A DNA stretch of 7,331 bases from Actinobacteria bacterium UBA7422 (GTDB taxonomy: Bacteria > Actinomycetota > Actinomycetes > S36-B12), in assembly GCA_002469525.1 (NCBI GenBank), contig DKME01000001.1, positions 316 to 7,646 of the forward strand, given 5' to 3'. The notes beneath the pieces are model-generated. The model saw only the letters and a program-made list of their open reading frames with translations. It was not told where the DNA came from and searched no databases. The position numbers and the translations under genes were made by a program. Below are positions 6,303 to 7,331 of this stretch, piece by piece; within the stretch, counting starts at the first letter, position 1; each line of letters begins with the position of its first letter.

Positions 6303-7124
6303 CTAAGATCCTTGGTTCCGGTCCATCCCGCGCCTGGCCCTGGTTTCACCTTGGCGTGCGTGCAGCTCTTCATCACTTGGGTAGCCCACTTCTTCCAGGG
6401 TGAGTGGGTAGGCCTCCATAGTTTGAATGTGGGAGAGCTTGTCCTTTTGGTCCAGTAGGTGTTGGGTCCAGGTGATTGGTTTGCGACCGTCACCGATTGG
6501 GAGCAGTGCTCCGACAATTGTGCGGACCATCGAGTAACAGAATGCGTCGGCGCGGATTGTCATGACAACATTGTTTTCGTGATTGCGGTGCCACTGCAGT
6601 TTTTGTAGTTCCCGAATCGTGGTGGCGCGTGGTTTCTCTTTGCAAAATGCAAAGAAGTCATGGACCCCGATTAAGCATTGGCTTGCTTCATTGAGCCGGT
6701 CCACATCTAATGGCACCGGCCAGTGGAGTACTTCGTGTCGGCGCAATGGCGCCGGCCCTGTTGGGTCATCGGAAATTGTGTAACTGTATTCGCGCCACAG
6801 CGCAGAGAAGCGAGCGTCAAAACCAATTGGTGCTTCTTCGATTCTCAGAATTCGCATGTCACCGGGGAGAGCCTTGTTCATGCGTTCGGCGGTGAGTTTT
6901 CCAAGCTCGGGGTGATCGCTGCGCAGATCAAAGTGGATCACTTGCGCTTTCGCGTGCACTCCAGCATCCGTGCGGCCGGCAACAATTGTTGGCAACTCAA
7001 GTTCATGGATCAATGCGCCAATAATGTTCTCAAACTCACCTTGAACAGAGCGGGCATCAGCTTGGGCGCCCCAACCGTGAAAGCCCGAACCGTCATAGGA
7101 AATATATGCACGCAGACGAATCAG
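6303..7124 (-). CDS. truA: tRNA pseudouridine synthase A (positions 38-40)
   Basis: TruA converts uridines 38-40 of the anticodon arm of many tRNAs to pseudouridine, in the cytoplasm. The translated product is 273 residues, the normal size. The family pattern is complete: N-terminal strand RLRAYISYDGSGFHGWG, RSVQGEFE, the catalytic loop VAGRTDAGVHA with the nucleophile Asp at residue 53, WREYSYTI, HDFFAFC, and the C-terminal FCYSMVRTIVGALLPIGDG (about 195-213). A call starting at the TTG at 7013 would remove the first strand and the VQGE motif, so I extend to 7124. No ATG, GTG or TTG exists in frame between the rplQ stop and that point. The best candidates are CTG at 7124 or ATT at 7121, 4 or 7 nt after an AGGGGA ribosome site. 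It follows rplQ in the same direction, the standard arrangement, and ends with a short basic tail. Confidence 0.93.
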   Translation of the reverse strand: MIRLRAYISYDGSGFHGWGAQADARSVQGEFENIIGALIHELELPTIVAGRTDAGVHAKAQVIHFDLRSDHPELGKLTAERMNKALPGDMRILRIEEAPIGFDARFSALWREYSYTISDDPTGPAPLRRHEVLHWPVPLDVDRLNEASQCLIGVHDFFAFCKEKPRATTIRELQKLQWHRNHENNVVMTIRADAFCYSMVRTIVGALLPIGDGRKPITWTQHLLDQKDKLSHIQTMEAYPLTLEEVGYPSDEELHARQGETRARRGMDRNQGS

Positions 7125-7128
7125 CCCG

Positions 7129-7134
7129 TCCCCT
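7129..7134 (-). promoter_or_regulatory. Ribosome binding site of truA pointing to a non-canonical start
   Basis: Read on the minus strand, AGGGGA occupies 7134 to 7129. It is 4 nt before CTG (7124) and 7 nt before ATT (7121). It supports initiation at one of these rare codons rather than at the TTG at 7013, which lies more than 110 nt downstream. Confidence 0.55.
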
Positions 7135-7181
7135 GGAAGACCGGGAACGGGCTGATCAATATCGTGTTGCGAGTTCAGGAG

Positions 7182-7331
7182 TTACTCCTTGGACTCTGCT
7201 TCTGCTGCAGGGGTTTCTTCAGCCGCTGCCTCTTCTTCACCGAGTTCATTGACCGGCTCTGACGTTTCCTCTTCGAGGACTACTTCGGTGTCGGGCTTGA
7301 TCTCTTCAACGACCTCGCGGGCTTCGGCTTT
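7182..7331 (-). CDS. rplQ: 50S ribosomal protein L17, C-terminal end
   Basis: Only the last 49 codons are in the window, ending in TAA at 7184-7182. They encode a strongly acidic, Glu/Ala/Pro-rich tail (VVEEIKPDTEVVLEEE, then a run of Glu and Ala, ending AESKE). None of the conserved L17 core is visible. The identification rests on this type of tail, which actinobacterial L17 proteins carry after the core, and on truA lying 57 nt downstream in the same direction, the common rpoA-rplQ-truA order. The tail is not part of the universally conserved L17 fold and its role is unknown. Confidence 0.8.
   Translation of the reverse strand, partial: KAEAREVVEEIKPDTEVVLEEETSEPVNELGEEEAAAEETPAAEAESKE

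Noticed and set aside
6723..7262. Plus-strand open frame of 179 codons opposite truA and rplQ
   Set aside because: It runs antisense to a clearly conserved truA and shows no recognisable protein pattern; it is a shadow frame.

Overview
The window looks like chromosomal DNA from an actinobacterium of moderate GC content. The evidence is an rplQ-truA pair with a long acidic L17 tail, an ECF sigma factor that resembles mycobacterial SigM, and secreted proteins with Pro/Glu/Lys-rich or Pro/Ser/Ala-rich linkers of the kind used to cross a thick wall. I cannot name the genus.

Layout. Positions 1-519 hold the C-terminal end of an unrecognised protein, probably extracytoplasmic. A gap of about 220 bp follows, containing a possible ECF-type promoter. 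Then come four tightly packed plus-strand genes. They are a SigM-like sigma factor (741-1352), a single-pass membrane protein in the anti-sigma position (1345-2199, 8-nt overlap), a large lipoprotein with a papain-like Cys/His/Asp-Asn signature and a wall-spanning tail (2196-3980, ATGA overlap), and a secreted clan-A-type glycoside hydrolase fused to pentapeptide repeats (4003-5748, 22-nt gap). A second pentapeptide-repeat domain continues in another reading frame (to 6157). It is a diverged copy of the first, so the gene appears either frameshifted or built by domain duplication. On the minus strand, converging on this operon, lie truA (6303-7124) and the end of rplQ (7182-7331). These form part of the usual actinobacterial ribosomal-protein/alpha-operon tail.

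How they may work together (inference): the sigma factor and its membrane partner would sense an envelope signal and switch on a small extracytoplasmic set, namely a lipid-anchored putative cysteine-protease-like protein and a secreted glycan hydrolase carrying a beta-helix module. This four-gene unit is the most interesting part of the window. GC content drops along the last gene, from about 65-75% in hydrolase lines to about 52% in the first pentapeptide domain and about 40% in the second. That pattern suggests mosaic origin. No tRNA, rRNA, CRISPR, insertion sequence or origin was seen.
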